A DNA stretch of 26,348 bases from a virus, in IMG/VR virus record IMGVR_UViG_3300033571_023908, positions 1 through 26,348 of that record; one strand, 5' to 3'. Below, piece by piece: positions 1-8,032 of the stretch; positions within the stretch are counted from its first letter, which is position 1; each line of letters starts with the position of its first letter. Below the pieces are notes generated by a model that was not told the DNA's origin, searched no databases, and saw nothing but the letters and a program-made list of their open reading frames with translations. The position numbers were made by a program, and so were the translations under genes.

Positions 1-4
1 AGAA

Positions 5-520
5 GTGAAACTGAGCAAGGCCGCCGCTGCGATGATGCACAAGTACGAGGGGTACAGAAACCGCCCGTATTTGTGCCCGGCGCACATCTGGACGATTGGC
101 TATGGCCATGTGCTGTACCAAGAGCAGATCAAACTGCCGATGTTCCGTCCGGAAGGAAAGACCAAAGCCGACATCCCCATGATCCGCAGTGAGTATCCGC
201 TTAAACCGGAGGACAACCGTGTCTGGACAAAGCAAGAAATTGATGATCTCTTCGCGCAGGATGTCGCAGATTTTGAACGCGGTGTTCTTCGACTTGTTCC
301 CCCTGCTGTTGGGCATCAAGGCCGCTTTGACGCTTTGGTCTCTTTTTCCTTTAACGTAGGGCTGGGCAACCTCCAGCGTTCTACCGTCCGCATCAAGGCA
401 AATCGCATGGAATTTGAAGCCGCAGCAGATGCCTTATTGCTTTGGAACAAGGGCGGCGGTAAAGTGCTTGCAGGGCTGGACCGCCGCCGTAAAGAAGAGC
501 GGGCCTTTTTCCTGTCGTAG
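5..520 (+). CDS. GH24 (T4/P22-type) phage lysozyme, endolysin
   Basis: Muramidase that cuts the glycan strands of host peptidoglycan at lysis. The 171-aa product has the family's E-x8-(D/C)-x5-T active site: Glu15 in KYEG, Cys24 in LCP and Thr30 in TIGYGH. The remainder carries the usual FDALVSFSFNVG core (about 105-116) and ends in RRRKEERAFFL, as small lambdoid-type lysozymes do. Length is normal for the family. Cys24 sits where T4 lysozyme has Asp20, a known variant. The start is a GTG at base 5 with only four bases before it, so its ribosome site is outside the window and a slightly longer N-terminus cannot be excluded. No signal peptide or membrane anchor is visible, so a separate holin is expected; none is recognisable nearby. 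It is the first gene of the late + strand block seen here. Confidence 0.93.
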   Translation: MKLSKAAAAMMHKYEGYRNRPYLCPAHIWTIGYGHVLYQEQIKLPMFRPEGKTKADIPMIRSEYPLKPEDNRVWTKQEIDDLFAQDVADFERGVLRLVPPAVGHQGRFDALVSFSFNVGLGNLQRSTVRIKANRMEFEAAADALLLWNKGGGKVLAGLDRRRKEERAFFLS

Positions 521-527
521 GACAATC

Positions 528-2609
528 ATGCCGTTGCAAAAAATCACTTTCAAGCCCGGGGTCAACCGGGAGAACACTCGATATACCACCGAAGGGGGCT
601 GGTATGAGTGCGACAAAGTTCGATTTCGGCAGGGCAACCCGGAGAGCATTGGGGGATGGCAGCGCCTCTCTGGCTACACCTATCAAGGCGTCTGCCGCTC
701 CTTGTGGAACTGGATCACCCTGGTCGGGCAGAACTTGCTGGGGGTGGGGACCAACCTGAAGTTCTACATTGAAGACGGCGGGATTTACAGCGACATCACC
801 CCAATTAGGGCCACAGAAACGCTTGGGACCAATCCGTTTACAGGCAACGGCACCACTACCGTTACGGTAAACGATACTTCCCATGGCGCTACATTGAACG
901 ATTTTGTGACCTTCAGCGGGGTGACTGGCGCCTATGCTGGCGTGTTGAATGGCGAGTTCCAGATTACCTCAGTCGTCAACGCCAACTCATACACCATAAT
1001 TGCGGCCTCTGTGGTGGCAGTGGGGGCCACTGGTGGAACAGCGGTTGTCGCGGCCTATCAGATAAACAGCGGTGCCGCAGTCGAGGTTCCTTATGTGGGC
1101 TGGGGCGCTGGCGGCTGGGGAACAGGCGGCTGGGGCGCGGGCATAGGTAGCTTAAGCCTAAGGCTTTGGTCTCAAAAAAACTACGGCGAGGACCTGATCT
1201 TCGGTCCTCGGGGCGGGGGCATTTACTACTGGGACGCCACTACCGGCATTGGCGTACGTGGTAAGGCACTGAATTCTCTTGGGGGCACCGTCAGCATTAC
1301 TGCCGCATCCCCCGCAGTTGTCACTTCCACTGTGTTGTACACCGAAGGGGCGGCTCTTCAATTTAACGTCACATCTGGCGGATCTTTGCCCACGGGCATA
1401 GTGGCCAACACCACCTACTATGCCTTTAACGTCGAGGGGTTGACGTTCAACCTTACTGACGCAAACGGCGATGTTATAAATACCTCTGGGTCGGCGTCCG
1501 TCAATGCGTACGTGTCATTGATCGTAGATGTCCCGACGGAGCAGCACTTTATTGTCGTCTCTGACACTTCTCGGTTCATCTTTGCCATGGGGTGCAACGG
1601 CTACAACAACGCGCCGTTTGACCCCATGCTTATCCGCTGGTCCGCTCAGGATGACCCGTACAACTGGACGCCCAACGCGGTAAATCAGGCCGGTGACGTT
1701 AGGCTGTCAAGCGGGTCGGAGATCATCACTGCCGTGCAGACGCGGCAGGAGATTGTGGTCATCACTAACTCCTCCGTTTATTCATTGCAGTTCCTGGGCC
1801 CTCCCTTTGTTTGGGGCTCGCAACTGCTCGGCGACAATATCTCAATTGCTAGCCCAAATGCGGCGACTGTAGCGTCCGGGGTTGTCTACTGGATGGGCGT
1901 GGATAAGTTTTATGCTTACGACGGTCGGGTGCAGACGCTCAATTGCGATCTTCGCCGATACGTGTTCGGTGACTTCAGCTTTCAGCAAACCGAGCAGGTT
2001 TATTGCGGCACCAATGAGGGCTTCAACGAGGTCTGGTGGTTCTACTGCTCGGCAAACAACAACACGGCCTTCCCTGACAAGTACGTGGTGTTCAATTACC
2101 TTGAGCAGGCGTGGTACTACGGCACGATGTCGCGCACGGCGTGGCTTGATACCCCTTTGCGGCAGCACCCGGTTGCGGCAACTCCCAGCTACAACATCGT
2201 CCTCCACGAGCTTGGCATCAACAACAACGAAACGGGGACCACGCAGGCCCTTGATGCCTACATTTCATCGTCTGAGTTTGACATCGGGGACGGCCACAAC
2301 TTTGGGTTCATTTGGCGGGTTCTGCCTGACCTGACGTTCCAAAATTCGTCAAACTCCCCGGGCAACGTGCCTCCTCAGTTGACGATGACGCTGTATGGCA
2401 TGGTCAACTCCGGATCAGGGGTCACGGACACCGCATCGCAGGTAGTGGAAAAGGGCAACAACTACGTGATCACCGAAGAGTTTACAGGGCAGATCTATAC
2501 CCGCTGCCGTGGCCGACAGATGATCTTCCGTGTGGGCTCCAACCAGATCAATACGGCATGGCAGCTTGGTGCGCCTCGTATTGATATCCGCCCGGACGGG
2601 AGACGATAA
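528..2609 (+). CDS. large beta-rich virion protein, head-tail / packaged-DNA-stabilisation-like
   Basis: A 693-aa predicted structural protein. The N-terminal region has GGWYECDKVRFRQG and GGWQRLSG (about 16-46), a pattern I associate with conserved podovirus structural proteins. It is followed by an inserted beta domain rich in Thr/Val (about 100-180), a Gly-Trp run at about 190-206 (GWGAGGWGTGGWGAG), another beta insertion (about 250-340) and a C-terminal part with RWSAQDDPYNWTPN and VYWMGVDKFYAYDG. The latter resemble beta-propeller blades like those of P22 gp10, the tail accessory factor that plugs packaged DNA. That assignment is inference from pattern. The start is ATG 528, with TAGGAC a few bases upstream and a 7-base gap after the lysozyme. 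A longer frame opening at 414 would overlap the lysozyme deeply and is rejected. Its stop abuts the next start. Confidence 0.78.
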   Translation: MPLQKITFKPGVNRENTRYTTEGGWYECDKVRFRQGNPESIGGWQRLSGYTYQGVCRSLWNWITLVGQNLLGVGTNLKFYIEDGGIYSDITPIRATETLGTNPFTGNGTTTVTVNDTSHGATLNDFVTFSGVTGAYAGVLNGEFQITSVVNANSYTIIAASVVAVGATGGTAVVAAYQINSGAAVEVPYVGWGAGGWGTGGWGAGIGSLSLRLWSQKNYGEDLIFGPRGGGIYYWDATTGIGVRGKALNSLGGTVSITAASPAVVTSTVLYTEGAALQFNVTSGGSLPTGIVANTTYYAFNVEGLTFNLTDANGDVINTSGSASVNAYVSLIVDVPTEQHFIVVSDTSRFIFAMGCNGYNNAPFDPMLIRWSAQDDPYNWTPNAVNQAGDVRLSSGSEIITAVQTRQEIVVITNSSVYSLQFLGPPFVWGSQLLGDNISIASPNAATVASGVVYWMGVDKFYAYDGRVQTLNCDLRRYVFGDFSFQQTEQVYCGTNEGFNEVWWFYCSANNNTAFPDKYVVFNYLEQAWYYGTMSRTAWLDTPLRQHPVAATPSYNIVLHELGINNNETGTTQALDAYISSSEFDIGDGHNFGFIWRVLPDLTFQNSSNSPGNVPPQLTMTLYGMVNSGSGVTDTASQVVEKGNNYVITEEFTGQIYTRCRGRQMIFRVGSNQINTAWQLGAPRIDIRPDGRR

Positions 2610-4007
2610 ATGACCTTTATCGTCACTACCAACTACGAGATCGACAGGGTTGCCGCACCAAACTTGCCCTTGGCACCCGACCAGTGGGATCGTCGTTTTC
2701 AGGATCAGTACAGCAACGTCCTTCGCCTGTATTTCAACAGGCTGGACAACTTGATGGCACGACTTATGGCAACTACTTCTACCCTGCCAGTAACGGGCAC
2801 CGTTTCGTTGCCGTCAACATACCTGGATGCTTTTGGGCGACAGCGAGTCAGCAACCCCTTGACCCTGTTCGACTCTTCTCACCGCTACGCGGACAACAAC
2901 CTGTGGGCAAACAGTATCACCGGCACCGCAGCAGCTACGTTCAGCGCAGACGAGGGCTTGATGAACCTGACCGTTGGTTCGGCCAGCGGGGATCAGATCA
3001 TCCGTGAGACGATCAAAGTGTTCTCTTACCAACCGGGCAAAAGCTTGTTGGTGATGAGCACGTTTGTGATGGGCACGGCCAAGGCGAGTCTCCGTCAGCG
3101 CGTGGGCTATTACGGCGCTGCCAATGGGATCTACTTTGAGCGCGAAGGCAGCATCAACTACATGGTCGAGCGCAGCAGCGTCACCGGCTCGGTGGTCAAT
3201 ACTCGCGTAGCGCAGGCAGACTGGAATCAGGACAAGCTTGACGGTACGGGCCCGTCTGGCCTAACGCTGGACTCCTCCAAGGCGCAGATTCTGTACATGG
3301 ACGTTGAGTGGCTCGGCCTTGGAACTGTCCGCACCGGGTTCATCATCAACGGCTCCTTCATCCCGTGCCACAACTTCAACCACGCCAATCTCGTCACTAC
3401 CACATATATCACCACTGCATCTCTGCCACTGCGGTATGAGATGACCAACGTGGCTGCCACTACCGGGCCCAGCACACTTAAACAGGTCTGTTCGACTGTG
3501 ATTTCGGAAGGCGGCTACGAACTGCGCGGTGCCCAGTTGTCAGCGGGAAACACCATCACAGCCCCCACAACGCTGACTACCGCCGGGACGTTCTATCCCG
3601 TTGTATCGATTCGCCTGAAGACAACAAGGCTGGACGCGATTGTTATCTTGACTGCCATCTCTATCCTGGGCATCACCAACAACGCCAACTACAAATGGGA
3701 AGTTGTGGCGTCTGGCACCACGACTGGTGGCACTTGGGTGAGTGCAGGCACAAATTCAGCGGTGGAATACAACATTACCGGGACATCGTTCTCCAGCACC
3801 AACGGGCGCATCTTGGCAACGGGCTTTTTCCAAGGGTCCAACCAAGGGTCCAACAGCGTAGACATCTTGAAGGAGGCGTTGTTTGCTTCACAGCTTGAGC
3901 GCGATCCGTTCACCCCGACTTTTTATGAATTGACGCTGGCCTGCACAGGGGCCTCCAACGGCAACCAAGTTCTCGGTTCTTTGGACTGGGAAGAGATCAG
4001 CCGATGA
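2610..4007 (+). CDS. beta-rich phage structural protein (probable tail/fibre or head-tail component)
   Basis: A 465-aa protein whose ATG follows the previous TAA directly, with GGGAGA just upstream. The N-terminal 60 residues include DQWDRRFQDQYSNVLRLYFN, likely a helical attachment segment, followed by LDAFGRQRVSNPLTLFDSSH (about 71-90). That AFGR-RVSNP-LFDS signature recurs in structural proteins of many tailed phages. The remainder is rich in Thr, Ser, Gly and Val, as in beta-sandwich virion proteins. A 12-base tandem duplication near 3830-3853 encodes QGSN twice. The predicted role is in the tail or neck; which part cannot be told from sequence alone. No enzyme motif is seen. Confidence 0.75.
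   Translation: MTFIVTTNYEIDRVAAPNLPLAPDQWDRRFQDQYSNVLRLYFNRLDNLMARLMATTSTLPVTGTVSLPSTYLDAFGRQRVSNPLTLFDSSHRYADNNLWANSITGTAAATFSADEGLMNLTVGSASGDQIIRETIKVFSYQPGKSLLVMSTFVMGTAKASLRQRVGYYGAANGIYFEREGSINYMVERSSVTGSVVNTRVAQADWNQDKLDGTGPSGLTLDSSKAQILYMDVEWLGLGTVRTGFIINGSFIPCHNFNHANLVTTTYITTASLPLRYEMTNVAATTGPSTLKQVCSTVISEGGYELRGAQLSAGNTITAPTTLTTAGTFYPVVSIRLKTTRLDAIVILTAISILGITNNANYKWEVVASGTTTGGTWVSAGTNSAVEYNITGTSFSSTNGRILATGFFQGSNQGSNSVDILKEALFASQLERDPFTPTFYELTLACTGASNGNQVLGSLDWEEISR
3830..3853 (+). repeat. 12-bp exact tandem duplication
   Basis: CCAAGGGTCCAA occurs twice back to back and encodes QGSNQGSN within the structural protein. The duplication keeps the frame and looks like a recent slippage event. 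Confidence 0.9.
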
Positions 4008-4069
4008 CCCAAAAAACACCTTCCCCGTGATACGATTTCCCCAATTTTTAGCCAGAAAGAGGACCTACC
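4008..4069 (+). other. longest gap in the late gene block
   Basis: The only sizeable non-coding gap among the structural genes, 62 bases. It holds an A-run, an AT-rich stretch near 4041-4050 and the Shine-Dalgarno AGAAAGAGG (4054-4062) for the next ATG. I see no convincing -35/-10 pair and no hairpin, although a phage-specific late promoter could lie here. Confidence 0.4.
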
Positions 4070-6184
4070 ATGGCCGCTGAAGATCAAGGCATCATGTCCC
4101 TGCCCCAGGCTGGCGCAGAGGCCCCCGCTCCGCAGATGTCGATGGACGAAGCGTATGACGCCGTCCAGGGCGGGCTGCAGGACGCCTCTCCGCAAGCTGC
4201 CGGAGACCTGCAAGGGCTGCTGCGCGAAATCACTCCGATGCTCGATCAGTTGAGCGATGAGGAGCTGGACTCTTTCTTGGAGATGCTTCAGTACTTGATT
4301 GAGCACCCGGAAGAATACAAACAGCGGGTATCGGAGCTTGTTGCTCAAGGGACGCTGGAAGAGGGCATGCTCCCGGATGAGTACGATCCGGAGCTTCTTT
4401 CGGCCCTTGCCATGGTCTTCTTCGACGCTCGCCGTCAAAGGCAAGCGGGCAACGAGCGGGAGATGACAGCGCAGATGCCCCAACCCCCGATGGCCATGGC
4501 CCGGGGCGGTATCGCAGAAGCGGCTCGCATGGTCGCATCCAAGGGCCGTAACGGCGACAGCATGCTGGCGCACATTACCCCGAGTGAGGCCAAGCTTCTC
4601 AAAAGTCGCGGGGGCTCGGGCACGATCAACCCCGAGACTGGCCTGCCGGAGTTTTTCATAAAGAAACTCGTCAAGTCAATTGGCAACGCGATCAAGGGCG
4701 TTGTCAAGAGCGTTGTCAATACCGTTAAAAAGGTAGTCAAGTCTCCAATCGGAAGGATGCTGGCGACTGTCGCGTTGGCCACGTTCCTCGGCCCAGGGGC
4801 CTTTGGTGTCACTGGCTTGAACTTGAGCGCTGGAGTAGCCTCTGCGTTGGCCTCGGGCACTGTCACCGCAATTGGTGGCGGCAACCTTAAAGATGTGCTG
4901 CGCAGCGCAGCCACCGCTTATTTGGGTGCCCCTGGCGGCCCTGTTTCTCAGTACATCGGCAACGCTGGCGCTGCCCTTGGCGTGACCAACGCTGCAGGCC
5001 AAGCAGCCATCAATGCGGGTCTTACGGGCGTGGGCGTGGGCGTATTGACCGGCCAGAAGCTTGGCGACGCCGTCAAGAGCGGCCTAATTGCCGGTGCAGT
5101 CCAGGGCGGCATGACTGGGTTTAAGGAGGGATTTGGCGCTCAGGTGCCCTCTGGTCCCAAAATTCAGATGCCCTTGGGCGAGCCGAGCGCAGCGGCCCCG
5201 GTCCCTGAGACTGCCCCTGCGCCCGGGCAAGTCAACCCCCAGGCTTCCGCTTCCGTCCCTGGCCCGAGCGTCCCTGCGCCGGGTGCCCCCTCGGAATTTA
5301 TGGGCCCTGGAGCACAGGCCGCGAAACTCGGACCAGAGTTTGGTAAGTATGAGACCACCATGAGCAAGGTGGGGAACATGGGCTCCGACCTCTTTGGCAA
5401 GGCAAAGGGCCTGTACAACGAGTACCTGTCGCCGTCTGGCATTCAAGAGAGGGGTGCGCAGGATGCGTTGGCCAAGGTCCAAAAGCAGTTCCCCAATGCC
5501 ACGGTGGAACAGATTCAAAGCGCCCCCGCCGGGAGTGCCTTGGCCAAGGCGTACAGCAACGCGCTGCCCGGAACAATCGCCACCTACGGCCCCCTCGCCG
5601 CAGCGGGTCTTGGTATCGCGGGCTTGATGGGTGGGTTTTCTGCGAAGAAGGCCGAGCCCTCCGAAATGGCCCGAGAAATTCAAAACCGAGATGCAAACCG
5701 CATAACGATAGAACAAGATCCTTCCCGATATTACATTCAGGGTCTTCCGGGGGTGAAGTACGACGAAAAAGGCAACATTATTGGCTCGCAACCGTGGCAG
5801 CCAAAAGCTACCATGGACGATGTCAGGGTACCCAGCACTCCCACAGGTTCTGTCTATACCCCTCCGCCAGTTAATCTACTTCCGCCTCTTCAGACGTTCC
5901 AGCCGTATAACACGGCCAGCATGTACACAAACCTGATGCCGCCTATTGGCCGGGCCTCTGGCGGAGTTGCTTCTTTGGCGCAAGGCGGGTATCCTCGCCG
6001 TACTGGACAAATCAGTGGCCCTGGAACCGAAACATCGGATTCCATCCCTGCGATGCTCTCTGATGGCGAATTTGTCATGACCGCAAAGGCTGTTCGTGCG
6101 GCAGGCAAAGGTGACCGCAGGGCAGGAGCGAAGAAAATGTACGCTCTGATGCATCAACTTGAGCGCAACGCTTCACGGGGATAA
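4070..6184 (+). CDS. large virion protein with cationic amphipathic segment; candidate internal/ejection protein
   Basis: A 704-aa protein. An acidic helical N-terminus (1-120) is followed by a linker and the block HITPSEAKLLKS (about 168-179) ending in INPETGLPEFF (about 186-196), a motif I recognise from uncultivated podovirus proteins. Directly after it comes a Lys/Val-rich amphipathic stretch (about 196-228, with IKGVVKSVVNTVKKVVK) and then hydrophobic Gly/Ala-rich sequence (about 230-350), which suggests membrane interaction. A Pro/Ala linker follows (about 365-410). The C-terminus carries SDSIPAMLSDGEFVMTAKA (about 656-674), a signature common in phage structural and tape-measure-like proteins. 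It has a good ribosome site and lies in the late block. A role in forming a DNA-ejection conduit is inference. Confidence 0.72.
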   Translation: MAAEDQGIMSLPQAGAEAPAPQMSMDEAYDAVQGGLQDASPQAAGDLQGLLREITPMLDQLSDEELDSFLEMLQYLIEHPEEYKQRVSELVAQGTLEEGMLPDEYDPELLSALAMVFFDARRQRQAGNEREMTAQMPQPPMAMARGGIAEAARMVASKGRNGDSMLAHITPSEAKLLKSRGGSGTINPETGLPEFFIKKLVKSIGNAIKGVVKSVVNTVKKVVKSPIGRMLATVALATFLGPGAFGVTGLNLSAGVASALASGTVTAIGGGNLKDVLRSAATAYLGAPGGPVSQYIGNAGAALGVTNAAGQAAINAGLTGVGVGVLTGQKLGDAVKSGLIAGAVQGGMTGFKEGFGAQVPSGPKIQMPLGEPSAAAPVPETAPAPGQVNPQASASVPGPSVPAPGAPSEFMGPGAQAAKLGPEFGKYETTMSKVGNMGSDLFGKAKGLYNEYLSPSGIQERGAQDALAKVQKQFPNATVEQIQSAPAGSALAKAYSNALPGTIATYGPLAAAGLGIAGLMGGFSAKKAEPSEMAREIQNRDANRITIEQDPSRYYIQGLPGVKYDEKGNIIGSQPWQPKATMDDVRVPSTPTGSVYTPPPVNLLPPLQTFQPYNTASMYTNLMPPIGRASGGVASLAQGGYPRRTGQISGPGTETSDSIPAMLSDGEFVMTAKAVRAAGKGDRRAGAKKMYALMHQLERNASRG

Positions 6185-6187
6185 ACA

Positions 6188-8023
6188 ATGGCTGAAGTCA
6201 CAGAGCAAATAGTTAGAGAAGCGAAGCCTATTGAGGACATGAAGCTTGCGCTGATGCAGTCAGCGCAAGCGCTCGGTTCACCTACTCTCCCGGCCTATCA
6301 GGTTCAGGGGCTCACCCAAGACCAGTTAGACGCGATGGCCTTGGGCCGCCAAGGCATTGGCGCGTATAAGCCCTATCTCCAGCAAGGCGCCCAGGCAGTT
6401 CAGGCCGGAACGCGCGCCATGGGCGAGGCTGCCGACATCCTGCGCGGGGCCGATACCCGCAATCAATTTGCTGCGGCGCAACAGGCCTACAACAACGCCG
6501 CTGCCCCAGCCGCTGCCCTTGGAAACCTGTCCAATGTTGCAGGGGCGGGCATGGGGTATTTGGCTGGAGCCGGTCAAGACTTTGACTACGCGCAGCAGAT
6601 GGCGCTGGCATCGTCACAGGCAGATCTTGCTCCCGGCCAGCGGATGATGACGGAATCCGTCAATCAGGCCCGGGGAGCGGGGCCCCAGTTTGGCGAGGCG
6701 AAGTCTTACCTGTCTGGCGCTGCTGAACAAGCAGCACTTGCCGCTAACCAGCCCGGATTTGATCAGGGCATAAGGACCCTCGGTGCAGGCGCGGCGCAAG
6801 GCCAAGCTGCCGCCGATCAACCCGGCTTTGGACAGGCCAAAGAGGCCCTTGGAATGGGCATCGGCGCACTCCAGGGCGCGGCACAGGGCTACGATCCTTC
6901 CTCTGCTCAGGGATTCATGAACCCTTACCAGCAGCAAGTTATTGATCAAGCACTGCAGCAGATAAACCGCCAGAAGGACATTCAGCAGCAGAGCCTTCAG
7001 GCGCAGGCCGCTCGCGCTGGCGCTTTCGGCGGCTCTCGGGACGCGATTCAGCGGGCAGAGCTTGAGCGCAGCACTCAGCAGACTCGGAATCAGGCCATTC
7101 TTTCTGCATTGCAGCAGGGCTATGGGTCTGCTCAGCAGCAGGCCCAGCAGGCGTTTGAGCAACAGCAGCAAAGGCAACTGGCCCAGGGGCAGGGCCTGCA
7201 GGGTGCCGCTGGTACGGCAGGCTCCCTTGCGTCTCAGCAAGGCGGCCTTGGTATGCAGGCTGCGGGCCTTACTCAAAACGTGGGTCAGGCAGAGTTGTCC
7301 GCTGCTGGCCAGAAGGGCCAGTTGGGCTTGACTGCCGCAGGTCAAACTGCTCAGGTCGGCTCCCAGCTTGGCTCCATGGAAGCACAACGTGCTAACCAAG
7401 CACTGCAGACCGCTCAGTATGCTGGAAACGTGGGCCAGCAACTGGCTGGCCAAGAACTGCAGCAGGCTCAACTTGGTCAGGGCGCCGCGAGCCTGTATGG
7501 CGGATTGGCTGGCCAACAGGCCGGTCTGGCGGGCCAGCAAGCCAACATCGCAGGGCAGCAGGCCAACATCCTTGGTCAGCAGTCTCAGCTTGAGCAGCAG
7601 CTTGGCCAGGGCATTGGCAATCTGGCTGCGCAGCAGTTCGGTGTCGGCCAGAACCTTGCACAGGGCATTGGCGCTTTGGGCACGCAGTCGGTCAACGCAG
7701 GCTTGCAGCAGGCTCAACTTGGCCAAGCTGCACAGGGCATGGGCCAGCAGGATGTCGCTGCTTTGTCGGCCATTGGGGCCCAGGAGCAGAAGCAGGGGCA
7801 GGCAGAACTCGACGCGCTGCGGGCTACAAAAATGCAAGAGGTCATGCAGCCGTACCAGAAGCTTGCTTTTGTGTCCGACATCTACAAAGGCGCACCATCC
7901 ACGCAGATGGCGGTCACTCAGCAGCAGACTCCCGCGCCCAGTGCATTCCAACAAATCGCGGGCCTGGGCACGGGCATTCTTGGCACTGCCGCCGCCGCGA
8001 ATGCAGTGGGCAAGATTTTCTAA
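6188..8023 (+). CDS. Gln/Ala/Gly-rich virion protein, candidate internal/ejection protein
   Basis: A 611-aa protein extremely rich in Gln, Ala, Gly and Leu and predicted to be mostly helical. The centre has FMNPYQQQVIDQAL (from about 243) and GAFGGSR (278-284), a pair I recognise from conserved structural proteins of podoviruses. A run of four 7-residue repeats with GQQ follows at 439-466. The C-terminal block MQPYQKLAFVSDIYKGAPS is also typical of this group and precedes a Gly/Ala-rich hydrophobic tail. No enzyme motif is seen. It starts three bases after the previous stop. The composition resembles internal core proteins of short-tailed phages that are ejected with the DNA, but no direct homology to T7 gp14-16 is claimed. 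Confidence 0.72.
   Translation: MAEVTEQIVREAKPIEDMKLALMQSAQALGSPTLPAYQVQGLTQDQLDAMALGRQGIGAYKPYLQQGAQAVQAGTRAMGEAADILRGADTRNQFAAAQQAYNNAAAPAAALGNLSNVAGAGMGYLAGAGQDFDYAQQMALASSQADLAPGQRMMTESVNQARGAGPQFGEAKSYLSGAAEQAALAANQPGFDQGIRTLGAGAAQGQAAADQPGFGQAKEALGMGIGALQGAAQGYDPSSAQGFMNPYQQQVIDQALQQINRQKDIQQQSLQAQAARAGAFGGSRDAIQRAELERSTQQTRNQAILSALQQGYGSAQQQAQQAFEQQQQRQLAQGQGLQGAAGTAGSLASQQGGLGMQAAGLTQNVGQAELSAAGQKGQLGLTAAGQTAQVGSQLGSMEAQRANQALQTAQYAGNVGQQLAGQELQQAQLGQGAASLYGGLAGQQAGLAGQQANIAGQQANILGQQSQLEQQLGQGIGNLAAQQFGVGQNLAQGIGALGTQSVNAGLQQAQLGQAAQGMGQQDVAALSAIGAQEQKQGQAELDALRATKMQEVMQPYQKLAFVSDIYKGAPSTQMAVTQQQTPAPSAFQQIAGLGTGILGTAAAANAVGKIF
7502..7585 (+). repeat. four in-frame 21-bp units encoding heptads
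   Basis: Four consecutive 7-codon units read GLAGQQA, GLAGQQA, NIAGQQA and NILGQQS. The DNA units are diverged, so the conserved unit is the protein heptad: hydrophobic at position 2, GQQ at positions 4-6. Confidence 0.85.
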
Positions 8024-8032
8024 GGAAACGCT

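Noticed and set aside
414-527. Upstream extension of the 693-aa structural protein
   Set aside because: It would overlap the lysozyme by over 100 bases; ATG 528 has a ribosome site and a conserved-looking N-terminus.
6614-7954. Minus-strand open frame of 446 codons opposite the Gln-rich virion gene
   Set aside because: It mirrors the CAG/CTG-rich codons of the real gene, is Leu-rich without motifs and has no ribosome site or operon context.
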